NCBI RefSeq assembly: GCF_008801935.1
Contig: NZ_VZOT01000002.1
Span: forward strand, 62,001-126,000
Direction of reading: 5' to 3'
DNA from: Comamonas kerstersii
Lineage (GTDB): Bacteria > Pseudomonadota > Gammaproteobacteria > Burkholderiales > Burkholderiaceae_C
DNA length: 64,000 nt
In this document: piece after piece, positions 1-9,605 of the stretch
Position numbering within the stretch: the stretch's first letter is position 1
Layout: each line of letters starts with the position of its first letter
Translations under genes and position numbers: made by a program
The notes under the pieces: model-generated
The model's database searches: none
What the model saw: the letters and a program-made list of their open reading frames with translations, nothing else
What the model was told of the DNA's origin: nothing

Positions 1-221
1 CCGACAGGGTCACCCGCTGTGGTGCTTGGCTCCTGATTGGCATGAAATGCAAGGTCAGAAATTTCGCATGCTTGAAGCGGACTCCCACTATGCAAAATTC
101 TAACCCTTGATCCACACTTTTTATCAAGTCTTGTACAAGAGTTGATCAAAAACTCTTCTATAAGACTTAGATTGACGCCAGCATGTTTTCATGCTTGCCA
201 GACCCAATCTACCAGTGACGC
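1..221. other. Window edge, no gene recognised
   Basis: I see no convincing coding region here. The stretch is locally A/T-rich and contains short inverted pieces (CTTGAT and ATCAAG near 107-128). A plus-strand reading frame from 142 runs antisense through sodB and is not a gene. Confidence 0.5.
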
Positions 222-256
222 AAAAGAAAAGCCCACGGGCTTTCACCAGTGGGCTT
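222..256 (-). terminator. Rho-independent terminator of sodB
   Basis: Read on the minus strand, arms AAGCCCAC and GTGGGCTT flank a 12-nt loop and are followed by a T-rich tract (TTTTCTTTTG). It lies just past the sodB stop codon. Confidence 0.75.
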
Positions 257-303
257 GGGCCGACCTCATGATCGGCGTTGACAGCGATCTGTCAGGCAGA
301 TGC

Positions 304-888
304 TCAGGCTGCGAAGTTTTCTTCCGCGAACTTCCAGTTCACCAGGTTGTTCAGGAAGGCTTCCAGGAACTTGGGACGGGCATTGCGGTAGTCAATGTAG
401 TAAGCGTGTTCCCACACGTCCACAGTGATCAGAGGCTTCTTGCCGTCAACCAGCGGGTTGCCCGCAGCGCCGGTGTTCACGATTTCCACGGAACCGTCGG
501 CGTTCTTGACCAGCCATGTCCAGCCGGAGCCGAAGTTGCCAGCAGCAGACTTGGCAAACTCAGCCTTGAAGTTATCGAAGCTGCCGAACTTGGCATTGAT
601 GGCGTCAGCCAGCGCGCCAGCAGGAGCGCCGCCGCCGTTGGGAGTCAGGCACTTCCAGAAGAAGCTGTGGTTCCAGTGCTGGGCAGCGTTGTTGTAGATA
701 CCGCCGGAGGACTTCAGAACGATTTCTTCCAGAGACAGGTTTTCAAACTCTGTACCCTTGATCAGGTTGTTCAGGTTCACCACATAGGTGTTGTGGTGCT
801 TACCATGGTGGTATTCAAAAGTTTCTTTGCTGTAGTGGGGCTCCAGAGCGTCGATGGCGTAAGGCAGCTGTGGCAGGGTATGTTCCAT
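304..888 (-). CDS. sodB: Superoxide dismutase [Fe]
   Basis: Cytoplasmic iron superoxide dismutase converting superoxide to hydrogen peroxide and oxygen. The 194-residue product has the normal length for the family. Metal ligands are visible as His27, His74, Asp157 and His161 (VDVWEHAYY), and Gln70 in the [11 protein letters not shown] context favours the iron type over the manganese type. I chose the ATG at 888 because GAGGAT lies just upstream and the protein starts in the usual [10 protein letters not shown] manner; an in-frame start at 990 would add 34 unrelated residues. It is a single-gene unit with its own terminator. In many proteobacteria sodB is iron-regulated, but I see no obvious Fur box here. 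Confidence 0.96.
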   Translation of the reverse strand: MEHTLPQLPYAIDALEPHYSKETFEYHHGKHHNTYVVNLNNLIKGTEFENLSLEEIVLKSSGGIYNNAAQHWNHSFFWKCLTPNGGGAPAGALADAINAKFGSFDNFKAEFAKSAAGNFGSGWTWLVKNADGSVEIVNTGAAGNPLVDGKKPLITVDVWEHAYYIDYRNARPKFLEAFLNNLVNWKFAEENFAA

Positions 889-1077
889 TTTTGAATCCTC
901 GTGGTGGTTGAAATTCTTGAAAAGTGACCGCCATACATGGGCGCTTTCGGCAAACAGGCTCAACACGTGTTTTGACCTGGCGCAATGCATGGCTCATATT
1001 CCATTGTAGGAACAAGCCAAGCGCATTGCAGCCTAAAAGGCGTACTTTCTCCAAGCGCTTTGCACGCACGGCAAGGC

Positions 1078-2397
1078 TTACAGCAGCTTGGGCTGGGTCA
1101 CGGTCACGTCCAGACTACCATCCGCCACCATGGCTTTCAATGGCGTGCCCACAGGGGCCTGGTCTACGCTGGCCACCACTTTCCCTTCCTGCGTCGTGAG
1201 CACGCTGTAGCCACGCTCGAGCACACGCTGCGGATTGAGCAGCTCCATGCGCACGCTCAGCTGCTGCAGCCATTCACGGCTGCGCTCCAGGCGGCGCATG
1301 GTTTTTTGCTTCAAATCTCCCTCCAGCGCTTGGTATGTCTGCCCCTGCTGCTGCACTTTCATGAGTAAGCCATGGCGTGTACGCTGCCCCAGCTGTGACA
1401 GCTGCAGGCGCTGCTGCGCCAGTTTCTGGCTGGGCCTGCCCAGGCGCTGCGCAGCCACATCGAGGCGCTGTGCGTGCCGGTCCAGCTGACGCAGCAAGGC
1501 AGACTGCATGCGCTCTTGCAGCAGATCCAGCCCATCGAGCCATGCCTGGCGTGGCTGCGCCACCAGCTCTGCCGCCGCCGTCGGCGTAGGCGCGCGCAAG
1601 TCAGCGCAAAAATCGGCAATGGTGAAGTCGGTCTCGTGCCCCACCCCGCTGATCAGCGGCACCGGGCTTTGCACAATGGTGCGCGCCACCTGTTCATCGT
1701 TAAAGGCCCACAGGTCTTCCATGGAGCCACCACCGCGCACCAGCAAGATCACATCGATGTCAGGCACACCGGGCTCGCCCTTGCGCTGTGCCAGTGCATA
1801 CAGCTGCTGCAGCGCCTGCACGATGGAAGCGGGAGCCTCTGCGCCCTGCACCAGCGAGGGCACAATCAGCACCGGAATATGCGGCACGCGTCGGCGCAAG
1901 GCGGTTGCCACGTCATGCAGGGCTGCTGCGCCCAGCGAAGTCACCACACCAATGCCTTTGGGCATGACGGGCAGGGCACGCTTGCGCTGCGCATCAAACA
2001 GCCCTTCAGCTTCCAGTTGGGCTTTGAGGCGCAGAAACTGCTCAAACCACGCGCCCTGCCCTGCACGCTGCAGGCTGTCGACGATGAGCTGCAGGTCACC
2101 GCGCTGCTCGTACACGCCCAGCTTGCCACGCACCTCCACCAGCTCACCATCGCGGGGCATGAAGTCCAGCGCCATGGCAGCGCGGCGAAACATGGCGCAG
2201 CGCAGCTGACCGGCGGCATCCTTGATATTGAAGTAGCAGTGGCCACTGCCTGCGCGCGAAAAGCCAGTGATCTCACCACGCACAGAGACCGGGTTAAAGC
2301 GGGCCTCCAGACTGTCAGCAATGGCGCGGCACAGCGCCCCCACCTCCCAGACGCGGGAGCCAGCCGTCACCGCAGCAGTGTGATCAAAGAAAGACAT
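1078..2397 (-). CDS. xseA: Exodeoxyribonuclease VII large subunit
   Basis: Large catalytic subunit of exonuclease VII, which degrades single-stranded DNA to oligonucleotides with the small subunit XseB. The 439-residue product has an N-terminal OB-fold domain (about residues 12-110, with VRGEITGFSRAGSGHCYF) and then the nuclease core with DVILLVRGGGSMEDLWAFN and SGVGHETDFTIADF, both family hallmarks. A long helical, Gln/Arg-rich C-terminal half follows. Start 2397 (MSFFDHTAAV) is preferred over 2463, which would add a Cys-rich stretch not expected for the family. The gene is divergent from exbB; xseB is not in the window. Confidence 0.95.
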   Translation of the reverse strand: MSFFDHTAAVTAGSRVWEVGALCRAIADSLEARFNPVSVRGEITGFSRAGSGHCYFNIKDAAGQLRCAMFRRAAMALDFMPRDGELVEVRGKLGVYEQRGDLQLIVDSLQRAGQGAWFEQFLRLKAQLEAEGLFDAQRKRALPVMPKGIGVVTSLGAAALHDVATALRRRVPHIPVLIVPSLVQGAEAPASIVQALQQLYALAQRKGEPGVPDIDVILLVRGGGSMEDLWAFNDEQVARTIVQSPVPLISGVGHETDFTIADFCADLRAPTPTAAAELVAQPRQAWLDGLDLLQERMQSALLRQLDRHAQRLDVAAQRLGRPSQKLAQQRLQLSQLGQRTRHGLLMKVQQQGQTYQALEGDLKQKTMRRLERSREWLQQLSVRMELLNPQRVLERGYSVLTTQEGKVVASVDQAPVGTPLKAMVADGSLDVTVTQPKLL

Positions 2398-2597
2398 GAG
2401 AGGCCAACCAATTCCCAAATAGTCCACATCGCGCAGACAAGGCAGAAAACAACAACACAGCACGGCAGCCAGCGCTTAAGCTTTGACGCTCGCAAAAGAC
2501 GCAAAGACGCCAGCGCTGCAATCTCCAAAGGGGTGCAGGGGCTGCGCGATAATGCAAAGCTTGCACGCTCACAACAACACAAGCACGGGAGAAAAAG

Positions 2598-3230
2598 TTG
2601 CTGTCGATCATACAGGCCGCTGGCTGGCCCATCTGGCCCCTTATTGCATGTTCCATCCTCGCTCTAGCCTTGATTTTTGAGCGCTTCATGTCATTGAAGA
2701 CGGCGCGCGTGGCGCCGCCCCAGTTGTTGGATGAGGCTATTACCGTCTCCAAGGACCGCCTGCCCTCTAACGAAGTGATTCAGCAGCTGGCACAAAACAG
2801 CGCACTGGGTGAAGTACTGGCCAGTGGCATGCAGCAGCTCAGCGCCCACCCTCACAGCTCGGAAGAAGACCTGCGTGCGCGCATGGAAGGCGCAGGTCGC
2901 GCCGTGGCGCACCGCCTGGAAAAATACCTGGGCGCGCTGGCCACCATCGCCTCGGCCGCCCCCTTGCTGGGCCTGCTGGGCACAGTGATCGGCATGATTG
3001 AAATCTTTGGCTCACAGGCTGGCGGTGGTGCGGTCGGCACGGGCAACCCTGCACAGCTGGCCCACGGTATTTCCATCGCGCTGTACAACACGGCATTTGG
3101 TCTGATCGTGGCCATTCCCGCACTGATCTTCTGGAAGTACTTCCGCGCCCGTGTGGATGCCTACCTGCTGCAGCTGGAGCTGGCCAGCGAGCAGTTTGTG
3201 CGCCACCTCAACCGCCTGCGCAGCAAGTAA
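2598..3230 (+). CDS. exbB: MotA/TolQ/ExbB proton channel family protein
   Basis: Inner-membrane proton-channel subunit that, with its ExbD/TolR partner, turns proton-motive force into work on a periplasmic energy transducer. The 210-residue protein has one N-terminal membrane segment (residues 9-27), a cytoplasmic loop, then two close helices containing LGLLGTVIGMIEIF and ALYNTAFGLIVAIPALIFW, the family signature. The start is a TTG preceded by GGGAG. It lies 19 nt before its exbD partner and ahead of lpxK-trm112-kdsB. No TonB or TolA gene is adjacent, so its client is unknown; a second complete TonB-ExbB-ExbD set sits at 41.5-43.4 kb. Confidence 0.9.
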   Translation: MLSIIQAAGWPIWPLIACSILALALIFERFMSLKTARVAPPQLLDEAITVSKDRLPSNEVIQQLAQNSALGEVLASGMQQLSAHPHSSEEDLRARMEGAGRAVAHRLEKYLGALATIASAAPLLGLLGTVIGMIEIFGSQAGGGAVGTGNPAQLAHGISIALYNTAFGLIVAIPALIFWKYFRARVDAYLLQLELASEQFVRHLNRLRSK

Positions 3231-3249
3231 AGCAAAGGCAAGGCACACC

Positions 3250-3681
3250 ATGGCCATGAATTTCCGCCCTCGCCGCTCGGAAGCGCCAGAGATCAATCTG
3301 ATCCCCTTCATCGACGTGCTGCTGGTGATCCTCATCTTTCTGATGCTCACCACCACCTACAGCAAGTTCACGGAGCTGGAGCTGACCCTGCCTACGGCCG
3401 ATACCACGCAAATGCGTGACCGCCCCCGGGAGGTCATCATCTCCATCGCCGCCGATGGCCGCTACGCCGTGGACAAAACCGCGCTGGAAGACCGCTCCGT
3501 GGAAGCTATTGCCAGCGCGCTGGTGGGCGCCGCACCTGCGGGCGCTGAGAGCATCGTCATCATCAGCGCAGATGCATCGGCACCACACCAGTCCGTGGTC
3601 TCTGCCATGGAAGCCGCGCGCCGCGCAGGGCTGACGCAAATCACTTTCGCGACCCAGTCCACAGCAGGCAGCGGCCAGTAA
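3250..3681 (+). CDS. exbD: ExbD/TolR family biopolymer transport protein
   Basis: Partner of the ExbB-like channel just upstream. The 143-residue protein has a short cytoplasmic N-terminus, the signature EINLIPFIDVLLVILIFLML in which the membrane Asp carries the proton-coupled role, and a periplasmic domain to the C-terminus. The chosen ATG (3250) follows exbB by 19 nt; a second in-frame ATG lies two codons later. It is followed within 7 nt by lpxK, so the pair belongs to an envelope-biogenesis operon. Confidence 0.92.
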   Translation: MAMNFRPRRSEAPEINLIPFIDVLLVILIFLMLTTTYSKFTELELTLPTADTTQMRDRPREVIISIAADGRYAVDKTALEDRSVEAIASALVGAAPAGAESIVIISADASAPHQSVVSAMEAARRAGLTQITFATQSTAGSGQ

Positions 3682-3688
3682 GCCCGGC

Positions 3689-4708
3689 ATGTCCTCCCCT
3701 GCACACCACAGCACCAGCTCTGAACGGCTGCGCCGCATCTGGCGCAGCCGCGGCCCTGCTGCCTGGGCTTTGCTGCCACTGGCCGGTCTGTACGCAGCGC
3801 TGTCCGGGCTGCAGCGCAAGCTGTACGCCTGGGGCATCAAGTCCGCTGAACACCCGGGTGTGCCCACCATCGTGATTGGCAATGTGATTGCCGGTGGCGC
3901 AGGCAAAACGCCCGTTACGCTTGCCACCGTGGAGCATCTGCGCGCCCGGGGAGTGCAGGTGGGCATCATCTCGCGCGGCTATGGCCGCAAGAGCACACAG
4001 TGCCAGCAGGCCACGCCCGAGTCCTCACCAGAAGCTGTGGGCGATGAACCCCTGCTGATGGCGCGTAGCAGCGGCGTTCCCGTGTTTGTGGCGCAGCGCC
4101 GCATCGAGGCTGCACGCGCCCTGCTACAGGCCTATCCAGCCACACAGGCACTGGTCTGTGACGATGGACTGCAGCACCTGGCCCTGCAGCGCGATGTGGA
4201 AGTCTGCGTCTTTAACAACGAAGGCATTGGCAATGGCTGGCTGCTGCCCGCAGGCCCTTTGCGTGAACCGTGGCCGCGCAAGGTATCTGCCGTGCTGCAC
4301 ACCGGCGCACTGCCCGCACACACGCCTGCCAGCACCCCCAGCTTTGGGCTGCAGCGCCAGCTTGCCTCCTATGCCATCAATCAACTCGGCGAGCGCATGC
4401 CGCTGGATGCGCTGCGCAGCCAGCCGCTGCATGCCGTAGCAGGCATTGCCCGGCCTGAGGATTTCTTCCACATGCTGCAGGCCGCTGGCTTGTCACTGCA
4501 CAGCACCGAAGCTTTGCCTGACCACTACAATTTTGAAAGCTGGCAGCGCCCGACTGACGAGCGTCTTGCCGTGATTTGCACAGAAAAAGATGCCGCCAAA
4601 ATCTGGCAGCATCTGCCCAATGCCTGGGCCGTCCCCCTGCAGGTGCAGGTGGAATCCGGGTATTTCGATCTGCTGGATCGTCTGCTGTGCCTATCATCCA
4701 CCCATTAA
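3689..4708 (+). CDS. lpxK: Tetraacyldisaccharide 4'-kinase
   Basis: Phosphorylates the 4' position of the lipid A precursor disaccharide, giving lipid IVA at the cytoplasmic face of the inner membrane. The 339-residue protein has a hydrophobic N-terminal segment (residues 24-40) and the P-loop in GNVIAGGAGKTPVTLATVEH (residues 64-83). The nearby ISRGYGRKS and DDGLQHLALQRD motifs are typical of LpxK. It lies between exbD and kdsB, both linked to envelope or LPS synthesis. Confidence 0.96.
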   Translation: MSSPAHHSTSSERLRRIWRSRGPAAWALLPLAGLYAALSGLQRKLYAWGIKSAEHPGVPTIVIGNVIAGGAGKTPVTLATVEHLRARGVQVGIISRGYGRKSTQCQQATPESSPEAVGDEPLLMARSSGVPVFVAQRRIEAARALLQAYPATQALVCDDGLQHLALQRDVEVCVFNNEGIGNGWLLPAGPLREPWPRKVSAVLHTGALPAHTPASTPSFGLQRQLASYAINQLGERMPLDALRSQPLHAVAGIARPEDFFHMLQAAGLSLHSTEALPDHYNFESWQRPTDERLAVICTEKDAAKIWQHLPNAWAVPLQVQVESGYFDLLDRLLCLSSTH

Positions 4709-4729
4709 GAACACAACTACGACACCGCC

Positions 4730-4912
4730 ATGGATCCCAAACTGCTTGAACTCTTGGTCTGCCCCGTCACCAAAGGCCCACTGCGCTTTGACAAAGAACG
4801 CCAGGAGCTGATCTCCCAGAGCGCACGTCTGGCCTATCCCGTGCGTGACGGCATGCCCATCCTGCTCGAAAACGAGGCCCGTCCTCTGGAAGACAGCGAG
4901 CTGGAAGGCTAA
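4730..4912 (+). CDS. Trm112 family (YcaR-like) small protein
   Basis: A 60-residue protein beginning [20 protein letters not shown] and containing [20 protein letters not shown], the standard bacterial Trm112/YcaR pattern. Trm112-fold proteins act as small partners for methyltransferases in eukaryotes and archaea; the role of the bacterial version is poorly defined. It lies between lpxK and kdsB, a common arrangement. The second zinc-binding Cys pair seen in some members is absent. Confidence 0.9.
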   Translation: MDPKLLELLVCPVTKGPLRFDKERQELISQSARLAYPVRDGMPILLENEARPLEDSELEG

Positions 4913-4917
4913 GCGCC

Positions 4918-5679
4918 ATGGCGTTCACCGTATTGATTCCGGCACGCCTGGCCTCCAGCCGCCTGCCTAACAAGCCGCTGGCAGATATTGCCGGGCTGCC
5001 CATGGTCGTGCGCGTAGCCATGCAGGCGCGCCAGAGCGCGGCAGCCCGCGTGGTTGTCGCTGCCGACAGCGATGCCATCGTGCAGGCCTGCGCCGCCCAT
5101 GGTGTGGAAGCCGTGCTCACGCGCGCTGACCACCCCAGCGGCAGCGACCGTCTGGCTGAAGCCTGCGAAAAACTGGGCCTCCGCGGTGAAGATATGGTGG
5201 TCAATGTGCAAGGTGACGAGCCATTGATCGACCCCGCGCTGATCGATGCCGTGGCCCAGGTGCTGGCACAGGCACCGCAGGCCAGCATGGGCACAGCCGC
5301 CCACCCCATCGCCAGCCGGGATGAATACCTGAACCCCAACGTGGTCAAAGTGGTCTGCAACGCTGCGGGCCTGGCCAGCTATTTCAGCCGTGCCCCCATT
5401 CCCTTTCACCGCGACCGCGCCAGCGAGCAGTGGTGGAGTGCAGACAGCAGCTTTACCCCGCTGCGCCACATCGGCATATACGCATACAAGGCAGGGTTTT
5501 TGCGCCAGTTTCCACAGCTCACGCCTGCGCCCACGGAGCAGACAGAGTCGCTGGAGCAGCTGCGCGCACTATGGCATGGCCACCAGATTGCCGTGCATAT
5601 CACGCAGCAGGCCCCGGGCGCTGGCGTGGACACACCCGAAGATCTGGAACGCGTACGTGCCCACTTCCAGCATGGCTAA
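4918..5679 (+). CDS. kdsB: 3-deoxy-manno-octulosonate cytidylyltransferase
   Basis: Activates KDO with CTP to CMP-KDO for the inner core of lipopolysaccharide. The 253-residue protein starts with the nucleotide-binding motif [20 protein letters not shown] and carries the later family motifs [13 protein letters not shown] and [13 protein letters not shown]. It sits 5 nt downstream of the Trm112-like gene and is the last gene of the exbBD-lpxK-trm112-kdsB group. An A/T-rich inverted repeat follows the stop codon. Confidence 0.97.
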   Translation: MAFTVLIPARLASSRLPNKPLADIAGLPMVVRVAMQARQSAAARVVVAADSDAIVQACAAHGVEAVLTRADHPSGSDRLAEACEKLGLRGEDMVVNVQGDEPLIDPALIDAVAQVLAQAPQASMGTAAHPIASRDEYLNPNVVKVVCNAAGLASYFSRAPIPFHRDRASEQWWSADSSFTPLRHIGIYAYKAGFLRQFPQLTPAPTEQTESLEQLRALWHGHQIAVHITQQAPGAGVDTPEDLERVRAHFQHG

Positions 5680-5686
5680 GGCTTTC

Positions 5687-5710
5687 ATATTTCAGTAATT
5701 TCTGAAATAT
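5687..5710. terminator. A/T-rich inverted repeat after kdsB
   Basis: Perfect 9-bp arms ATATTTCAG and CTGAAATAT flank a 6-nt loop 8 nt past the kdsB stop. There is no long T-tract, so this may be a weak terminator or a protein-binding palindrome. Confidence 0.4.
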
Positions 5711-5721
5711 TCAATTAAAAT

Positions 5722-5803
5722 AGGAGCAGTTACCGCTTGCTGCTTCTATGTTTGCAAAACATTTGTTTTGCAAACCGTGTAAAGACTAGCGCAAGCCGCT
5801 CTC
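5722..5803. repeat. Interspersed palindromic repeat, copy A (diverged)
   Basis: The outer arms are related to AGCTGCTTGCGCTTG and its complement (left GAGCAGTTACCGCTTG, right CTAGCGCAAGCCGCT). They flank an A/T-rich core with a perfect hairpin TTTGCAAAAC / GTTTTGCAAA at 5751-5774. The overall design matches the other copies (9261, 14583, 32236, 43471, 60395), but the sequence has drifted most. Confidence 0.5.
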
Positions 5804-6739
<936 letters not shown>

Positions 6740-6762
6740 TCCTCTGCGTGACACGCATTTGC

Positions 6763-6787
6763 AAAGCTGCCCTCGGGCAGCTTTTTT
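6763..6787. terminator. Bidirectional terminator between adk and asparaginase
   Basis: Arms AAGCTGCC and GGCAGCTT are followed by six Ts on the plus strand. It lies 24 nt after adk and 10 nt before the asparaginase stop, so it can serve both convergent genes, better for adk. Confidence 0.8.
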
Positions 6788-6796
6788 CATGCCTGT

Positions 6797-7774
6797 CTAC
6801 AGGCTGTGTGGCGCTTGCTGCAGCAACGCCAGCATCAGGCTGATGCGCGCCTTGACGGGGCTGAGTGCCACCACATTGGCATCTCGCTCACCATCGGCCA
6901 GCACAATCACACCTTGCTCACAGCGCGTGCAGCGCCACACTGGCACGCCCTGCGCCACGGCGCGCTGCAATGCCTCCAGCAGGCGCTGGTGGATAGAACC
7001 ATTGCCCGTACCTGCCACCACCAGGCCCTGAACCCCTGCAGCCACCAGTGCATCCACAGCTTCTGGCCGCGCCAGCGCAGTGCTGGTAACGATTTCCACC
7101 CACGGCCACTGGGCAGCAGGCCTATCCCAGACTGCAGCCGGTAGAGCCTGCTTCACAGTGCATGCCTGTGGCTGCAGCTCAGAAGCCCAGCGCACACGCC
7201 CTTCTTCCACCCAGCCTGCAGGCCCTTGCGCACCCGAGGCGAATGCGTTGACACGATAAGGATGCACCTTGCGCACCCACTGCGCACTGTAAATTTCTCC
7301 CACGGCGGTCATCCATACCCCTGCCACACTGCTGGAGGCACAGATCAGCGCATCCCGCAAATTCGCAGGGCCATCGGCAGAAAGCGCGGTGGCCGGGCGC
7401 ATGGCGCAGGTCAGCACCACAGGCTTGGCTGGCTGCAGTGCCAGCTGCAGAAACCACGCGGTTTCTTCCAGCGTGTCTGTGCCATGGGTAATGACGATGC
7501 CTGCCACATCCTCCTGTGCCAGCCACTTCTGGCAGGCCTGCGCCAGCTGCTGCCAGGTCTGCACATCCATGTCTTTGCTGTCGAGCTGTGCGACCTGCTC
7601 TACCTCCAGCGCAAAGTGCCCCTGCAAGGCCAGCTGTGCAATGGGCTGTAGCAGCTCAGCAACACCAATTTGCCCCGCCTTGTAGCCCACGCTGCCGCCC
7701 ATGGCTGCGCCCTGGCCTGCAATCGTCCCCCCGGTCCCCAGGACCACGATTTTTCTTGTTGCTAACACTTGCAT
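6797..7774 (-). CDS. L-asparaginase family amidohydrolase
   Basis: Hydrolyses asparagine (possibly glutamine) to the acid and ammonia. The 325-residue protein shows the two asparaginase active-site signatures: VLGTGGTIAG near the N-terminus (Thr14/Thr17) and GIVITHGTDTLEETAWFL (Thr96, Asp100), plus QLDSKDMD at the substrate-binding serine. There is no signal peptide, so it should be cytoplasmic. It is divergent from lexA with 68 nt between the start codons. Type I or type II kinetics cannot be decided from sequence reading. Confidence 0.9.
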   Translation of the reverse strand: MQVLATRKIVVLGTGGTIAGQGAAMGGSVGYKAGQIGVAELLQPIAQLALQGHFALEVEQVAQLDSKDMDVQTWQQLAQACQKWLAQEDVAGIVITHGTDTLEETAWFLQLALQPAKPVVLTCAMRPATALSADGPANLRDALICASSSVAGVWMTAVGEIYSAQWVRKVHPYRVNAFASGAQGPAGWVEEGRVRWASELQPQACTVKQALPAAVWDRPAAQWPWVEIVTSTALARPEAVDALVAAGVQGLVVAGTGNGSIHQRLLEALQRAVAQGVPVWRCTRCEQGVIVLADGERDANVVALSPVKARISLMLALLQQAPHSL

Positions 7775-7785
7775 CCCTTATGGAA

Positions 7786-7820
7786 CTGGTTAAAAATACA
7801 GGTACTGGATAAACACACAG
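7786..7820. promoter_or_regulatory. Two tandem LexA (SOS) boxes
   Basis: Two 16-mers match the CTGT-N8-ACAG pattern with one variant base each: CTGGTTAAAAATACAG (7786-7801) and CTGGATAAACACACAG (7805-7820), separated by 3 bp and ending 22 bp before the lexA ATG. A double operator in front of lexA is the classical autoregulated arrangement. The boxes also abut the divergent asparaginase start, so that gene could feel LexA binding. Confidence 0.85.
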
Positions 7821-7842
7821 TTATCCTTTCTGAAGGACAGGC

Positions 7843-8514
7843 ATGGAGCACACCACACTCACCCCCCGGCAACAGCAAATTTTGGACCTCATCCAGGACG
7901 CCATTGCACGCACGGGCGCACCACCCACCCGTGCAGAAATCGCACGCACCCTCGGTTTTAAATCGGCCAACGCCGCAGAAGAACACCTCAAGGCCCTGGC
8001 ACGCAAGGGCGTGCTGGAGCTGGTCAGTGGTACCTCGCGTGGCATTCGCCTGGTCAGCGACACCGTGCGCCGCATCAATGCCGCACGTGGCACCCACTTT
8101 GACCTGCCTATGCCTGAGATGCAGCCCATGCTGCTGCCTCTGGTAGGCCGCGTAGCTGCTGGCTCACCCATTTTGGCGCAAGAACATATTGACCAGAGCT
8201 TTGCGGTGGAAAGCAGCATGTTCCCCACCAAGCCTGACTACCTGCTGCGCGTGCGTGGCATGTCCATGCGCGATGCAGGCATCCTGGACGGCGACTTGCT
8301 GGCCATCAAAACCACGCACGAAGCACGCAACGGCCAGATCGTTGTCGCCCGTCTGGGCGATGAGGTCACCGTCAAGCGCCTGCAGAAAACGCCCCAAGGC
8401 ATTGAGCTGCACCCAGAGAACCCGGACTACCCCGTCATCCACGTCCGCCAGGAAGAAAGCTTTGCGATTGAAGGTCTGGCCGTTGGTCTGATCCGCAACA
8501 GCCTCCAGCTCTAA
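7843..8514 (+). CDS. lexA: LexA repressor
   Basis: Repressor and RecA-stimulated self-cleaving protease of the SOS response. The 223-residue protein has an N-terminal winged-helix domain ([33 protein letters not shown]) and a C-terminal S24 peptidase domain. The cleavage site is Ala106-Gly107 (GRVAAGSP), with catalytic Ser141 ([10 protein letters not shown]) and Lys178 (EVTVKRL). Tandem SOS boxes in its promoter support autoregulation. Confidence 0.98.
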   Translation: MEHTTLTPRQQQILDLIQDAIARTGAPPTRAEIARTLGFKSANAAEEHLKALARKGVLELVSGTSRGIRLVSDTVRRINAARGTHFDLPMPEMQPMLLPLVGRVAAGSPILAQEHIDQSFAVESSMFPTKPDYLLRVRGMSMRDAGILDGDLLAIKTTHEARNGQIVVARLGDEVTVKRLQKTPQGIELHPENPDYPVIHVRQEESFAIEGLAVGLIRNSLQL

Positions 8515-8617
8515 ACCGCCACCCGCTCCTTGTTCCCGTTTTGCCATGCTGCGCACACGCGCCGCAGGGAGAGTTTTTGCCTGCTCTAGCCTGTCCTCTG
8601 CTTCTCAGGAGACCACC

Positions 8618-8842
8618 ATGTCCATGACTTTCTGCCAGCTGCCTATGTCTCGCATCACCACGGCCACCATGGCCAGCAATGAGGCGCACTTCTTGCCTCA
8701 GGCGCTGCCCCACAACGTGCGCCTGCTGCGCCGTGCCCACGACCCGGATCGCACCCGCTTTGTCATGAGCGGTCGGCTGTCAGACGTCTGCGCTGCTTTG
8801 GAACAACTGGCAGAGCAGGAGCAGCGTAATGTCTGTCTGTAG
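8618..8842 (+). CDS. Small hypothetical protein downstream of lexA
   Basis: A 74-residue protein of unknown function. The ATG at 8618 has a good AGGAG ribosome site 7 nt upstream. The C-terminal half (TRFVMSGRLSDVCAALEQLAEQEQR) looks like an amphipathic helix pair; there is no signal peptide or membrane segment. It follows lexA by 103 nt with no clear terminator between, so it might be read from the lexA promoter. I do not recognise the family. Confidence 0.6.
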   Translation: MSMTFCQLPMSRITTATMASNEAHFLPQALPHNVRLLRRAHDPDRTRFVMSGRLSDVCAALEQLAEQEQRNVCL

Positions 8843-8881
8843 CGCAGGTACTGTGTGTACCTGACACAAGGAGCTCGCAGC

Positions 8882-9046
8882 ATGAACACGCCAGACACTC
8901 CAAAGCCACGCCAGCCCGTGCAACCCAGCACTGGTGGACTGCTGGGCCGCCACTTCACCTACCGCCCCGCGGCACAGACCGATGTCCGCGTGACCTGGGA
9001 GCGGGCCAAAAAACAGTCGCCCCACCCGCAGCCGCCTGCACGCTAG
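8882..9046 (+). CDS. Small hypothetical protein
   Basis: A 54-residue, proline-rich, basic protein (MNTPDTPKPRQPVQPSTGG to the C-terminus) with AAGGAG 10 nt ahead of the ATG. It has no membrane segment or recognisable domain. It follows the 74-residue gene by 39 nt, so the two may be cotranscribed. The coding call rests on the ribosome site and the open frame only. Confidence 0.5.
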   Translation: MNTPDTPKPRQPVQPSTGGLLGRHFTYRPAAQTDVRVTWERAKKQSPHPQPPAR

Positions 9047-9605
9047 CCGTCCTGCACTGCAGGCTGCCAAAGATGTGAGACAGCCGTCTCGGCCTGCCAC
9101 GCAAGCGCCCACCTCCCCCCTTCAGAACAGCCTTGCGCGCCCATGAGAGCGCTACTGGCGCAGGCGGAACGACCACAACGGAGATCAGGCGCAGATCATC
9201 CACACCACCTCACAGCGGGGTTGCACAACTGCTTCAATCAGCCTGCCAACACCTGAATACATAGCAGCCAGCGCCTATGTATGAATGATTTCAGGCTCAA
9301 AACTATCTAAAACCCTGTTTTTACGAGCGCTAGCTGCTATTTATTTTTAAGCATTCGCTATCCACAACGGTAAGCGACGTGCACACATACCAGCGCTCCC
9401 AAGTATCTGTACCTCCACAGCGCTTCAAAACAGTGCATGCCATCACACTGACTGCACCAGTACAGACCAGCTGCGCAAGCAACATACAAAAACTGCATAC
9501 AAAAAGCAGGCATAGCTTTTGCTGAATCTGGAGACCCCACACTGCCGCCAGCACCTCCATACCGTGCTGCGGCTGTTTTGACCACCACATACATCGGGAG
9601 TCTCC
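9047..9605. other. Long intergenic region upstream of the ABC importer
   Basis: 559 nt without a convincing gene. It contains one copy of the palindromic repeat (9261-9340) and otherwise low-information sequence. GGGAG at 9597-9601 supplies the ribosome site of the next gene. I looked for a TPP-type riboswitch because of the NMT1-like receptor downstream and saw no convincing core. Confidence 0.5.
9261..9340. repeat. Interspersed palindromic repeat, copy B
   Basis: Outer arms ATAGCAGCCAGCGC (9261-9274) and GCGCTAGCTGCTAT (9327-9340) are complementary with one mismatch. The core holds AAAACTATCT, also present in copies C and D. It is about 80 bp long and lies in intergenic DNA. Confidence 0.7.

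Noticed and set aside
1474-2667. 397-codon plus-strand frame opposite xseA
   Set aside because: Antisense to xseA, with no ribosome site or recognisable domain.
9047-9605. TPP riboswitch before the NMT1-like importer
   Set aside because: No convincing conserved TPP core arrangement was found.
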